Program-made: the position numbers and the translations under genes | NCBI GenBank assembly: GCA_002918705.1 | Contig: PQKR01000008.1 | Coordinates: 124,001-188,000 of the forward strand | Length of the DNA stretch: 64,000 nt | Direction: 5' to 3' | Source: Escherichia sp. ESNIH1 | GTDB lineage: Bacteria; Pseudomonadota; Gammaproteobacteria; Enterobacterales; Enterobacteriaceae | The notes under the pieces: generated by a model | What the model saw: the letters and a program-made list of their open reading frames with translations, nothing else | What the model was told of the DNA's origin: nothing | Database searches by the model: none | In this document: positions 44,437 through 53,100 of the stretch, piece after piece | How positions within the stretch are numbered: position 1 is the stretch's first letter | Layout of the letters: each line of letters starts with the position of its first letter

Positions 44437-45834
44437 ATGATCGAACTGCATCTGAGCCGTGGTGCTTCAGCCCTGCCCATTTACCATCAAATCGAGCAGC
44501 AGATCAGCGGGCAAATTATCCGGGGTCAGCTGCGTTACGGAGAACATCTGCCGCCTTCCAGGGAACTGGCACGCCAGCTGGGCGTGTCCAGGGGAAGCGT
44601 TGTCCGCGCATATGAATTGTTATGTTCTGCAGGGTACTGTCACAGCCTTACCGGGAAAGGGACGATGGTTGCCTTTCGCACCGGATCAGAGCATGTGCTT
44701 CAGGAGCGCAGTGAGAAACCGCCCACGCCTGTCGGCGCTGTGACAGAAACATTTTTGCCAGGCAGTCTTTCATTACTTCCCAGCCATGCCAGCACAGCGC
44801 ATTTGCCTGTGAGTGAATTTCGACAGGCCTTCAGTCGTGTGCTGCGTTACCCTGACAGGCTGAATCAGTTTAGTGAGAGCGCGGGTCACCGGGAACTGCG
44901 CCAGCTTATCTGCGATAAAATACTCCCTTCACGCGGAATATCTGCCTCTCCCACAGAAGTGCTGATCGTTCCCGGCTCACAATACGGAAGCCTACTGCTT
45001 GCGATGGTAAAACAGCAGGAACGCTCCTGCTTCCATTTTGGCGAACCTGGCTATATGGAGTTTGCACGTACCTTTTCGCGTTTTGGCTATAGCCTGAAAT
45101 CGCATCTGATGGATGACGAAGGGATTGATATATCTGATTTTCAGGGATCTTCCCGGGATATCCTCTATCTGATGCCGGAGCACCATTTCCCTCAATGCAT
45201 CACTCTCTCTGACACCAGACGAAGTGACATCATCCGGCTGGCGTGCAGTAGGAATGTATTACTTCTGGAGGATGATTATGACAGTGAATTTTATTTTGAC
45301 CGGGCCCCCCGTCCGGCTTTACGTTCCTCAGCTGCCGGGCAGCATATTGTCTATATGGGCACATTTTCAAAAGTGCTGTTTAATACGGTCAGACTTGGAT
45401 ACCTGGTCGCTGATGAACCGCTTATAAAACAGATGGCCACCCTTCACTGGGGGCTGTCACGTGGAACAAGCGGCTTATTACAGCAATGGGTCACTGAGCT
45501 TATCAAAAACGGGACTTACGAGCGCCATAGCCGGCGTATGCGCACGGTGTATCGCCATAAACGGGACTGCGTCATCCGGTTAGTAACCAAATACCTGCCT
45601 GACGCCTGTTTTACCGTGCCATCCGGGGGTCTGCAGCTTCATCTTCGTTTTCCTGATCCAGCGAAAGCAGCACGAATAGCAGACTGGTTGCGTACGAATA
45701 ACATCCAGGCTGCAGATCCCCGGCATTATCTTTTCCGCACAGAGATTCGGCCGGATTATCTTATTCTGGGATTTGCTCACAGTGATATTCAGGAGCTGGA
45801 AGCCGTTCTTATCAGGCTGCAAAGCGTTTTATAG
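44437..45834 (+). CDS. MocR/PdxR-family PLP-dependent transcriptional regulator
   Basis: A 465-residue fusion of a GntR-type winged helix (~1-80: LPIYHQIEQQISGQIIRGQL then PPSRELARQLGVSRGSVVRAY) and a class I aminotransferase-like domain (~110-465). The PLP-binding Lys is K312 (MGTFSKVLFNTVRLGYLV). The family senses PLP-linked amino compounds and controls vitamin B6, GABA or taurine genes; the ligand here is unknown. ATG 44437 starts MIELHLSRG. The target is likely the divergent TehA-like gene. Confidence 0.87.
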   Translation: MIELHLSRGASALPIYHQIEQQISGQIIRGQLRYGEHLPPSRELARQLGVSRGSVVRAYELLCSAGYCHSLTGKGTMVAFRTGSEHVLQERSEKPPTPVGAVTETFLPGSLSLLPSHASTAHLPVSEFRQAFSRVLRYPDRLNQFSESAGHRELRQLICDKILPSRGISASPTEVLIVPGSQYGSLLLAMVKQQERSCFHFGEPGYMEFARTFSRFGYSLKSHLMDDEGIDISDFQGSSRDILYLMPEHHFPQCITLSDTRRSDIIRLACSRNVLLLEDDYDSEFYFDRAPRPALRSSAAGQHIVYMGTFSKVLFNTVRLGYLVADEPLIKQMATLHWGLSRGTSGLLQQWVTELIKNGTYERHSRRMRTVYRHKRDCVIRLVTKYLPDACFTVPSGGLQLHLRFPDPAKAARIADWLRTNNIQAADPRHYLFRTEIRPDYLILGFAHSDIQELEAVLIRLQSVL

Positions 45835-45855
45835 CGCCCGGCCTGTAAGGAGCTG

Positions 45856-46323
45856 TTACTGAGGATCCTTTTTGAGATACATATCCGGGCGATTAATCTG
45901 CCAGACAAAATCAGGCCGATTCACCGGCGAATAGCCCAGTTTCTGATATAACCAAGGCGCGCTGTCTGTAACCAGCATTATCCGGCGTAAACGTGCCATC
46001 AGCGGGTGGGCATGGCAGCACTCCATCAGCCAGCGCCCCAGCCCTGTTTTCTGATATTCGTCAAGAATATACACATCACAGAGATAGCCAAACGTGGCAT
46101 AGTCGGTCACCAGACGGGCAAATCCGATTTGCTCTGAATCGTTCAGCAGCGCAAAGCACAGACTGTTCTGGACTGATAACCGCACCGTTTCTTCATCAAT
46201 TCCAGGTGCCCATGATGACTGCGAAAGAAAATCATGTATGGCGCCAGTCTGGAAAAGTGAAGGGTCCGTAGTTACGGTGAAGCCGTCTTTCCGGAAAGTC
46301 AGATGTTGATCGTTCACAGGCAT
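45856..46323 (-). CDS. GNAT-family N-acetyltransferase
   Basis: A 155-residue stand-alone GNAT protein. The acetyl-CoA loop is EYQKTGLGRWLMECCHAHPL (~90-109); the segment GFARLVTDYATFGYLCDVYI precedes it. It is convergent with the MocR gene and has no partner RHH antitoxin, so it looks like an ordinary small-molecule or peptide acetyltransferase rather than a toxin. Substrate unknown. Confidence 0.8.
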   Translation of the reverse strand: MPVNDQHLTFRKDGFTVTTDPSLFQTGAIHDFLSQSSWAPGIDEETVRLSVQNSLCFALLNDSEQIGFARLVTDYATFGYLCDVYILDEYQKTGLGRWLMECCHAHPLMARLRRIMLVTDSAPWLYQKLGYSPVNRPDFVWQINRPDMYLKKDPQ

Positions 46324-46470
46324 CTCTCCTGAAGAGTTTTAAGAGTATATTTCATGTATTACGGGAAACGCTCAGCTCCTCGTCAGCCATGGTCATGCAG
46401 CGATGTCGCGCAAGGCACTCATGTGATAACGACGCTGGAAAAGCGGACATTATGCATCTCAGCCATATTG

Positions 46471-47715
46471 CTAACCGTCCCGTTTGTCCCGGTTCCCCGA
46501 TTGAGGGGATGCCAGAGTAAGCTCTGTCACCGCAAGTCCTGTAAAAACAGCAAGCACAATACTGCCGACCGCCAGAGGCAGGGTGATGTCCATCAGCATC
46601 AGCCTGCCCGCCGCAGCCGTACCCAGTGACCCTGCCGTAATTTTCAGCGCCCCAACCCAGACAAACACCTGCCCCCGGCAGTCAGGGGGAGAATATTCGC
46701 TCCGTGCGGCCAGGGTGGCGGCAAAGAATCCGGCGTTAAGCATGCCGATGACAAAAAACAGCAGCAGCAGGACGGCGAAGTGCATGTTGAACATGATAAG
46801 AAAGACACCGGCAGCAATAAAGCAAGCAAAGCGGACCATCAGTGCATCCGGCTCCCCGCCGAGCGGGCGAACCATCAGGCATGCTGAGCCTGCAAGATTA
46901 CCACCGCCGTAGGCAATGGTCAGGCTGGCGGCAGTAGTGGCTGCCACGCCGAGCGAAGGTGCCAGACCGACAGCCGTGATCGGGAGCACCGCCACGCAAA
47001 AAGCTGTGGCAAGCGTCAGGTATAGCGTTCTTCTCAGACGCACATTCCGGACCAACAGCATCATCGTCACAACCGATCCCGGTACCTGCCGGTTTTCACC
47101 TCCATCGTCGCCAGAAGCGTACGGGATGCGCATGATAAAAAAAACGGCCGTCAATGTTGCTCCTGCCAGCGCATACAGCGCTGCAGGAGGCGAAAACCAG
47201 GCGGCAAGTGCCGCAACGAGCGAAGGCCCTACCGTGCCGCCCAGCCCATAGGTTGCCACGTCCCAGCCGTGCGCCCGGCGCTGGCTCTGGCGCGATCGGC
47301 CGGCAATAGCCGGAAGGAGGCTGCTGATGCCGCCCGTAAGCAGCGGGCCGCAGAGACCTGCGCCGGTCAGCAGGACACCTGTCACAGGAAGCGGTACGCG
47401 GGAAAAGGTCAGCGTAGCCGCCACGATAAGCCCTGTGTGGATCAGACAGGCTGCAGCAATGACCCGCCGACCGTCATGCGACGTGTCAAGACGACGGGCA
47501 ATGAAGGGACCGGCCAGGTGCGGCAGCGTGATGCAGGCGGCCAGCGTGCCAGCCCAGGCGGCAGAGTGACTGCCCGCAACGCACAGGAGGATCACCGCCA
47601 GGACACCCCCTCCGTCGGCCAGCCGGGCAAGCGTGGCGGCCAGCACATACCGGGCCAGGCCTACCCTGTCCATGCATTCAGTCCGGGAGTAACCAGGCAG
47701 CATCTTCTCCTGCAT
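46471..47715 (-). CDS. Major facilitator superfamily transporter
   Basis: A 414-residue membrane protein with ~12 hydrophobic segments and MFS-like loop motifs (FIARRLDTSHDGRR after TM2; GGTVGPSLVAAL in TM5). It is probably an exporter, judged from the glycine/proline-rich TM5 region. Its start lies 5 bases after the stop of the DapA-like gene, so both are co-transcribed. M1 (47715) or M15 (47673) could start it. Substrate unknown; a metabolite linked to the adjacent aldolase is a reasonable guess. Confidence 0.78.
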   Translation of the reverse strand: MQEKMLPGYSRTECMDRVGLARYVLAATLARLADGGGVLAVILLCVAGSHSAAWAGTLAACITLPHLAGPFIARRLDTSHDGRRVIAAACLIHTGLIVAATLTFSRVPLPVTGVLLTGAGLCGPLLTGGISSLLPAIAGRSRQSQRRAHGWDVATYGLGGTVGPSLVAALAAWFSPPAALYALAGATLTAVFFIMRIPYASGDDGGENRQVPGSVVTMMLLVRNVRLRRTLYLTLATAFCVAVLPITAVGLAPSLGVAATTAASLTIAYGGGNLAGSACLMVRPLGGEPDALMVRFACFIAAGVFLIMFNMHFAVLLLLFFVIGMLNAGFFAATLAARSEYSPPDCRGQVFVWVGALKITAGSLGTAAAGRLMLMDITLPLAVGSIVLAVFTGLAVTELTLASPQSGNRDKRDG

Positions 47716-47720
47716 GCCAC

Positions 47721-48614
47721 TTACCTCAGCTCAAGACGGTGGATGACGGCAGCAACATCTGCAATGTCATCAGCGGAGAGGGGGCGCAGAGGACGCGGCA
47801 GGCAGTCCGGGTCCGTCAGTCCGAGCACGCCCGCCGCGGCCGCCATGACGCGGATGCTACCGCCGTGCCTGCGGAACAGGTCCCAGAGCGGCTGCAGACG
47901 GTCACTGAGCTGCACAACGCGTTCGCGTTCTCCCCGGGCCGCCGCGTCGGTAATTTCCTTTGCCACATGCGGAAACAGGCCCCCACAGACGGAGTACCAC
48001 ACTTCGCAGCCGGCGTTAAGGCCGGTGGCGGCGCTGGCATCCCCGCTGATGCCAATCGTCACCCCTTCAGGCAGCTTCGACTTCAGGCGCTGCACGCGCG
48101 CCAGGGCGTCTTCCGGCGAAGGCGGGACGCCGGGGATTTTTACGGATCTGATACCCGGCAGCCCGGCGATGCGACCGTGCAGCTCGTCAGAGAATTCAAA
48201 GCGCGTCGTACCCGGGTTATCGTAGATGCAGACAGGCACCGAGGCGTGCTGCGTAAGCGTCTCAAACAGGCCGAAAACCTCATCGTCCCTGAGCGTCTGA
48301 TACGAAACCGGCGGCAGCAGCAACGCGTCAGCCCCGGCCGCCTGTGCGTCATCGGCCAGTCGCAGCACCTCATCGGTGCTGACCGACCCCACGCAGACCA
48401 TTACCGGAATTTTACCCGCATGCGATTTTGCGATGCCAGCTATCCGGCTGCGCTGGCTGCGCGTCAGATAGGCGTAACTTCCCGTTGAGCCGAGAACGCC
48501 GATGGAATCGGCACCGGCTGACGTAATACGCTCAAGAATATGGATGTAGCCGCGCTCATCAAAGCCGGCGGGCGTGACGGGAGTCAGTGGAAAGGCGCTC
48601 AGACCAGTAAACAT
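47721..48614 (-). CDS. Dihydrodipicolinate synthase/N-acetylneuraminate lyase-family aldolase
   Basis: A 297-residue class I (Schiff-base) aldolase of the DapA/NanA superfamily. K159 (RSVKIPGV) is the Schiff-base lysine and Y131 (VCIYDNPGTT) the catalytic tyrosine. The carboxylate-binding loop reads GSTGSYAYL, where DapA has GTTGE, so it is probably not the housekeeping DapA and may act on another 2-keto acid. ATG 48614 gives MFTGLSAFPLTPVTPAG; an upstream frame extends into the promoter. First gene of a two-gene operon with the MFS transporter. Confidence 0.85.
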   Translation of the reverse strand: MFTGLSAFPLTPVTPAGFDERGYIHILERITSAGADSIGVLGSTGSYAYLTRSQRSRIAGIAKSHAGKIPVMVCVGSVSTDEVLRLADDAQAAGADALLLPPVSYQTLRDDEVFGLFETLTQHASVPVCIYDNPGTTRFEFSDELHGRIAGLPGIRSVKIPGVPPSPEDALARVQRLKSKLPEGVTIGISGDASAATGLNAGCEVWYSVCGGLFPHVAKEITDAAARGERERVVQLSDRLQPLWDLFRRHGGSIRVMAAAAGVLGLTDPDCLPRPLRPLSADDIADVAAVIHRLELR

Positions 48615-48653
48615 AGAGTGCTCCTGCAGGGTTGGTATGAATGAATACCGGCG

Positions 48654-48727
48654 ATAATAGCAGCAGCAAAAAAACATTGTCACATGACAATATTGAGAGA
48701 AAAAAGTATAATGCCATCAGGCATTAT
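48654..48727. promoter_or_regulatory. Divergent promoter of aldolase/MFS and PtsJ-like genes with two palindromes
   Basis: Plus strand: -35 ATGACA (48684-48689), 17-base spacer, -10 TATAAT (48707-48712). Minus strand: -35 GTGACA (48683-48678), 18-base spacer, -10 TATTAT (48659-48654). Both -35 boxes fall in one palindrome, TTGTCA-N2-TGACAA (48677-48690). A second perfect palindrome, ATAATGCC-N4-GGCATTAT (48708-48727), covers the plus-strand -10 and start site. The layout suggests joint control by the MocR protein. Confidence 0.72.
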
Positions 48728-48833
48728 CATTATAACCGGCATAGGGTTTCAGCGGGCCACGCAGCTGAATGACATCAAGTCTGTACCGGAACATACGCAT
48801 ACCTTAAGGCCCGCTGAGACCGGGAAAAAGAAA

Positions 48834-50141
48834 ATGACTGCATCCGAAATTTTTGAATCCGTCAGAAAGAAGGTTCGTACAGGCAGACTCAGGCCCGGCG
48901 ACGCGCTGCCTTCCGTCAGGGAGCTGGCCGTCCGGCTTGGAGTACATCGCAACACCGTTGCCTCAGCGTATAAAAAGCTGGCAGCAGCCGGCATCGCGGT
49001 CACGAACGGGCGCTACGGCACAACCATCACACAGGCTGAAGACGTGACAGAACAGGAAGGCCCTGCCTGTCAGACTGTCTTGACTGACGTGTCCGGTGGC
49101 AATCCGGAGCCGTCAGTGCTGCCTGATCTGGCGCCGCTGCTGCAGGCCGTGAGCCTGACGCCGCGCAGCTATGGTGCGGGTGTTATCAATCCGGGCCTTG
49201 AGAAGGCGGGCCGTGAGTGGTTCAGCCGCGACGTTCCCGGCACGTTTGGTCTCAGCCTGACGCACGGGGCGATCGACGCTGTCGAGCGTCTGGTCACCGG
49301 CTATCTGACAGCAGGTGAGAAAATTGCGGTCGAGGAGCCCTGCTTTCTGAGCAGCATCAATGCTATCCGCAGCCTTGGATACGTGCCGGCCGGCGTACCG
49401 GTTGACCGGTACGGTCTGCTTCCCGGCCCACTGCATGACGTCCTGGTGGGGGGAGCACAGGTGGTGATTGTCACTCCCAGGGCGCATAACCCAACCGGCT
49501 GCAGCCTGAGTCCGGAGCGGGCGGCGGAAATCAGGGCGGTGCTGGCCGGATTCCCGCACGTGATGGTTATCGTGGACGACCATTTTTCGCTTCTCTCAGG
49601 GCACGACTATTACAACGTGATTGCCAGTGAAACGCGAAACTGGGCCATTGTGCGTTCGGTTTCTAAATTTTACGGACCCGATCTGAGGCTGGCGCTGGTC
49701 GCCTGTAATCCCGATACGGCTGAAAGGCTGAGCCGGCGTATGGCCTCCGGTACGCACTGGGTGAGCCATATTCTTCAGGACATGACGGAAGAGGCCATGT
49801 CATCCGCTGCCGTGGCGCGAAAAGTCAGCGAAGCGGCGTTGCTCTATCAGAACCGGCGAGAGGTTCTGCTCGGGGCGCTTCACGCGCGCGGCGTCGATAC
49901 AGCCCGGACGTATGACGGGCTTAACGTCTGGTTTCCGCTGCGCAATGAACCTGCCGCGCTCATCAGCCTGATGGAATCGCGCGGCTGGCTTATCCGTGCG
50001 GGTGCCGGATTTTATCTTACGGAGCCAAATCACGCTATCCGCCTGACGCCCGGCTCACTCAGTGACGAGCAGTCAGAAGCCCTGGCACAGGACCTGGCCG
50101 ACGCGCTGCGCGAGTCAGGTAATGCAGTCATTCCGGCCTGA
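48834..50141 (+). CDS. PtsJ-like MocR-family PLP-dependent regulator
   Basis: A 435-residue MocR-type protein: GntR winged helix (~1-65, MTASEIFESVRKKVRTGRLR then LPSVRELAVRLGVHRNTVAS) and an aminotransferase-like domain with PLP-binding K278 (VRSVSKFYGPDLRL) and TPRAHNPTGCSLS. It resembles Salmonella/E. coli PtsJ, a regulator linked to pyridoxal kinase. ATG 48834 is preferred: the in-frame ATGs at 48684 and 48711 lie within the promoter. Its ribosome site is weak. It is divergent from the aldolase/MFS operon and upstream of a leuE-like gene. Confidence 0.83.
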   Translation: MTASEIFESVRKKVRTGRLRPGDALPSVRELAVRLGVHRNTVASAYKKLAAAGIAVTNGRYGTTITQAEDVTEQEGPACQTVLTDVSGGNPEPSVLPDLAPLLQAVSLTPRSYGAGVINPGLEKAGREWFSRDVPGTFGLSLTHGAIDAVERLVTGYLTAGEKIAVEEPCFLSSINAIRSLGYVPAGVPVDRYGLLPGPLHDVLVGGAQVVIVTPRAHNPTGCSLSPERAAEIRAVLAGFPHVMVIVDDHFSLLSGHDYYNVIASETRNWAIVRSVSKFYGPDLRLALVACNPDTAERLSRRMASGTHWVSHILQDMTEEAMSSAAVARKVSEAALLYQNRREVLLGALHARGVDTARTYDGLNVWFPLRNEPAALISLMESRGWLIRAGAGFYLTEPNHAIRLTPGSLSDEQSEALAQDLADALRESGNAVIPA

Positions 50142-50202
50142 CGGGCCCGTCGCCGGCCCATGAGCTATTCCTGTTTCACAGATGCAGTAAGAGAGGTAAC
50201 AA

Positions 50203-50841
50203 ATGTTTCATGACTATGGCGTGGTCAATTTCTGGACATTTCTCGCCGGCGCGCTGGTTATCGTAATGGTCCCGGGTCCCAACAGCCTGTACGTACTGCG
50301 CACGGGAATAAGCCGCGGAATACGCGCTGCGTACCGGGGCGTTGCTGGCGTTGTGCTCGGGGACGTTTTTCTTATTTTTCTGGCCTGGGCCGGTATAGCC
50401 ACGCTGATCCAGACGAGCCCGCATGTTTTCATCGCCATAAAGTACCTGGGCGCTCTCTTTCTGAGCTGGCTTGGCATAAAAATCATCTGGTCTGCCCTGC
50501 ATCAGCCCCGGGAGGCCGGTAACGTCCCGGCGATCAGGAAAGAAAACTACTTTCTGAAGGCGTTTATGCTGAGCATAACCAACCCGAAGTCAATTCTGTT
50601 CTATGTCTCTTTTTTCATTCAGTTTATTGACCCGGCATCGGCACACAGCGCCGCCGCGTTCAGCCTGCTGGGCGCGGTGCTGCAGCTGATCAGTGTGTCA
50701 TGGATGACGTTTTTATTACTGGCCGGCGCGGCTGTTGCCCGCTGGCTGGGCACGCGCAGACGCCTGGTCAGGCTGGGCAACTCGCTCACCGGGCTGCTGT
50801 TTATCGGTTTTGCAGCCCGGCTTGCCGCTGCACAGGGATGA
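50203..50841 (+). CDS. LysE/RhtB-family amino-acid exporter, LeuE-like
   Basis: A 212-residue membrane protein with ~six helices. The RhtB-family signature is near the N-terminus (VIVMVPGPNSLYVLRTGISR), with TNPKSILFYVSFFIQFID in the middle and GNSLTGLLFIGFAARLA at the end. It resembles E. coli LeuE (YeaS), an exporter of leucine and related amino acids. It starts 61 bases after the PtsJ-like gene, on the same strand, so it may be part of that regulator's own operon. Confidence 0.85.
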   Translation: MFHDYGVVNFWTFLAGALVIVMVPGPNSLYVLRTGISRGIRAAYRGVAGVVLGDVFLIFLAWAGIATLIQTSPHVFIAIKYLGALFLSWLGIKIIWSALHQPREAGNVPAIRKENYFLKAFMLSITNPKSILFYVSFFIQFIDPASAHSAAAFSLLGAVLQLISVSWMTFLLLAGAAVARWLGTRRRLVRLGNSLTGLLFIGFAARLAAAQG

Positions 50842-50937
50842 GAAAACCTGTCTGCCAAATTCCGGCCGTGTCGGGACGACCCGCGCACAATGATAGCCTA
50901 AGACGGGACGACCCGGTGATTAAAAGGAGAAGTAACT

Positions 50938-51251
50938 ATGGCGTGGTTATTACTGGTTGCCGCAGGTGTACTTGAGGTGATATGGGCGTATTCAATGAAG
51001 CTGTCGGAAGGCTTTACACGGCCGCTGTACACGACTTTAACCGTCGCCGGCATGGTAGCCAGCTTTGTTCTGCTGGCTACCGCAATGCGCTCGCTGCCGC
51101 TGGGGACGGCCTATACCATCTGGACCGGGATCGGTGCAGTCGGCTCGTTTATTGCAGGGCTGTATTTCTGGGAGAGGCGGCCTCTCTGATGCGTATACTG
51201 GAGGCGGCAGTAATCGTAGCCGGTCTCATCATGATGAAACTGGCGTCCTGA
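50938..51251 (+). pseudogene. SMR-family exporter (SugE/Gdx-like), frameshifted
   Basis: The first frame (50938-51189) encodes three SMR helices (MAWLLLVAAGVLEVIWAYSM ... GTAYTIWTGIGAVGSFIAG) and then runs off to YFWERRPL-stop. The expected continuation, VFLGEAASLMRILEAAVIVA then GLIMMKLAS, is intact in another frame to 51251. One G added to the GGG at 51157-51159 would restore A-G-A-V-F-L, so a single-base deletion in a G run explains it. Intact homologues are ~105-residue guanidinium/quaternary-ammonium exporters. It could be a real pseudogene or a homopolymer sequencing error. Confidence 0.85.
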
Positions 51252-51480
51252 CGCTTTACGGGATGGCGGTGTAATCCGCCACCCCTTTTCTCAGGGCGCC
51301 TGTTCGCTCCCTGTCATGCTAAAAACCGGCGACCATCGTCCATGCAGGCATAGCTGCGCGACAAGTCCAGTGCATCAGAATATTGTGGCCCTGTGACGTG
51401 ACGGAAATGCAGAATCAAACCTGTCCTTAGCCCTCTTTATGCTGTCTCTCAGTGCCATGCTTGTTATGAACCCCATTCAT

Positions 51481-51517
51481 TAAAAAATGGCAGCAGTCGA
51501 ATTTCGACTGCTGCCAT
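51481..51517 (-). terminator. Strong 15-bp hairpin, minus-strand terminator form
   Basis: ATGGCAGCAGTCGAA (51487-51501) and TTCGACTGCTGCCAT (51503-51517) are perfect arms with a single-base centre. On the minus strand the hairpin is followed by TTTTTTAA. No minus-strand gene feeds it now, so it may be the relic end of a lost gene or element. Confidence 0.6.
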
Positions 51518-52267
51518 TGTATTACCTTTTGCCATTTAGACATCCTAAAGCCATCAACATGAAGGTGTTCCTTGCGCTCATAGCGGACGTGACTGCAGGG
51601 TATTTACCATAACGCCGCATTACGCGCACCGCTGAAACGACTTCAGGACGCTACAGATCCGTAACTGGTGAAAGTGATAACAAAACACCCGAAAACCTGC
51701 CAGAAACGACCGGGCAGGTTTTAGCGTTTTGCATGGCCATCCAGAAAATTGCATGAGTCCGGGTTTCATCCGGATTTGCCTGCATGAGCTTTCTTTTCGG
51801 GGATATCAGGTGGCTTATACGGCTCACTGGCTTGCACGTTCTGAATGCTCCGGAGAGGTGTACCGTTGAAGCGTTGGCGTAGCATGAGGAGAGAAGCTGG
51901 GTCAGCTTGCACTATTTTCATTTGCCTGTCTGTGTAATACCTGTTCTGCCTGAACACTAGTTTTATACAGGTAGCGTATGATCCGCAAAAGCGTGCCGAG
52001 CCAGAAAAGTTACTTTTTCTCTGCAACACCTATGCGCTGCTCAGGTATCGTGTTCACTACTTTCTTTCGAATGGTAAAAGATAGAGGTTACAGTAGCCAA
52101 AGTTAAGGCTTCAGTAACCGTGTCGGCCAGTTCATTCGGCCCCCGAGAAAGCATGGTATTGCTGTAGCAGCAAGATAGTCTGTACATGCCACAAACAGAA
52201 ATTAGCATTGAGCTCCTACACTTAATGTCAAAGTTAAGTTCAGATGCCCGGGTCAGGGCAATGCTGA

Positions 52268-52297
52268 AATGTCCGCTTTGTGCCAGGAGCGGACATT
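52268..52297. repeat. Hairpin repeat, copy 1, upstream of the fosA-like gene
   Basis: AATGTCCGCT (52268-52277) / AGCGGACATT (52288-52297), 10-bp arms, 10-base loop. A matching hairpin with the same arms and loop length lies on the other side of the fosA-like gene. Confidence 0.85.
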
Positions 52298-52355
52298 GCG
52301 CAGTAGTTCTTTATGATAGCTTATTACTTCCTGCATCCTGCTTAAGAGACAGTAA

Positions 52356-52778
52356 ATGCTTACCGGACTGAACCACATAACAATCGCTGTAAACGATATT
52401 TCTACAAGTTTTGATTTTTACGTAAAGACACTAGGTTTTACCCCCAAGGCCCGATGGACTTCTGGAGCTTACCTTTGTCAGGGTGATTTGTGGCTGTGCC
52501 TTTCTGTTGATGAGGTTTCTCCTCGGCAGGATTACACTCATTACGCATTTAGCATCCGAAGCGAGGATTTTGATGTTTTTTCTAATCACCTGAAATCACT
52601 AGGCATTGAGGAATGGAAATCAAACAAGAGTGAAGGGAACTCCATCTATCTTTTGGATCCGGATGGGCATAAGCTGGAAATTCATGACGGTGATTTAAAC
52701 AGCCGCCTTAATGCATGTCTGAAGCATCCTTACAAAGATATGGTCTTTTTTAATGGCATGAGTGAAGCTGAACAATAG
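52356..52778 (+). CDS. FosA-family fosfomycin glutathione transferase-like protein
   Basis: A 140-residue glyoxalase/VOC-fold metalloenzyme. Family metal ligands are H7 (LNHITIAV), H62 (YTHYAF) and E108 (HKLEIH); the fosfomycin-contact T9 and the SNKSEGNSIYLLDPDGHK loop are also kept. FosA enzymes add glutathione to fosfomycin and inactivate it. It is about the right length but diverged from FosA as I remember it, so resistance is likely but unproven. It is more A/T-rich than neighbours and flanked by two matching hairpins, which suggests acquisition. The start ATG follows AGAGACAG. Confidence 0.8.
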   Translation: MLTGLNHITIAVNDISTSFDFYVKTLGFTPKARWTSGAYLCQGDLWLCLSVDEVSPRQDYTHYAFSIRSEDFDVFSNHLKSLGIEEWKSNKSEGNSIYLLDPDGHKLEIHDGDLNSRLNACLKHPYKDMVFFNGMSEAEQ

Positions 52779-53100
52779 TGATTTGGTAAACCAGAGATCG
52801 GCAAAGTTAATCCTGTCACTTCATGGCGTAACTGCTTCGACGGATTTTAAGATTCGATGTCCGCTCCTCGCTCTTAGCGGACATTGGCCGTTATCAAAAC
52901 GAAGGAAAAGCGTTTTTTAAAGCCCTGCACCGAGCCACTCTTGAGCACATTGCTATAACAGGCTCGGTGCGCTTCTGACATATCACCGGTTAACAGTAGC
53001 GCCAGAAACGCAGCACAGTAATCTACGCTTTCACCGGGTATGCATTCAACCCTGTGCGTTTAGTTTCAGTCCGGTTTATCCATATCCGATTTCCTTACAG
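52779..53100. other. 322-bp gap between fosA-like gene and transposase
   Basis: Apart from the hairpin at 52857-52884, I see only imperfect inverted sequence (CACCGAGCC ... GGCTCGGTG, 52929-52937 / 52963-52971) that could terminate transcription. No tRNA, promoter or insertion-sequence end was recognised. Confidence 0.5.
52857..52884. repeat. Hairpin repeat, copy 2, downstream of the fosA-like gene
   Basis: ATGTCCGCT (52857-52865) / AGCGGACAT (52876-52884), 10-base loop; the same arms and loop length as at 52268-52297, but a different loop sequence. Confidence 0.85.

Larger units (their letters stand above)
51252..52355. other. 1.1-kb gap with terminators but no recognisable gene
   Basis: Contents seen: a hairpin with T-run after the SMR gene (TGGCGG 51264-51269 / CCGCCA 51276-51281, then TTTT); a 15-bp perfect inverted repeat at 51487-51517; a second terminator-like hairpin AAAACCTGCC (51692-51701) / GGCAGGTTTT (51713-51722); and the hairpin at 52268-52297. 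A minus-strand frame at 51766-52029 (87 residues) and a short plus-strand frame at 52186 have no family similarity and are not called as genes. Confidence 0.6.

Noticed and set aside
45856..46323. Second GNAT toxin
   Set aside because: No RHH antitoxin gene adjoins it and its sequence lacks the KacT/TacT family segments.
51766..52029. 87-codon minus-strand frame
   Set aside because: No recognised domain, no convincing ribosome site, composition like intergenic DNA.
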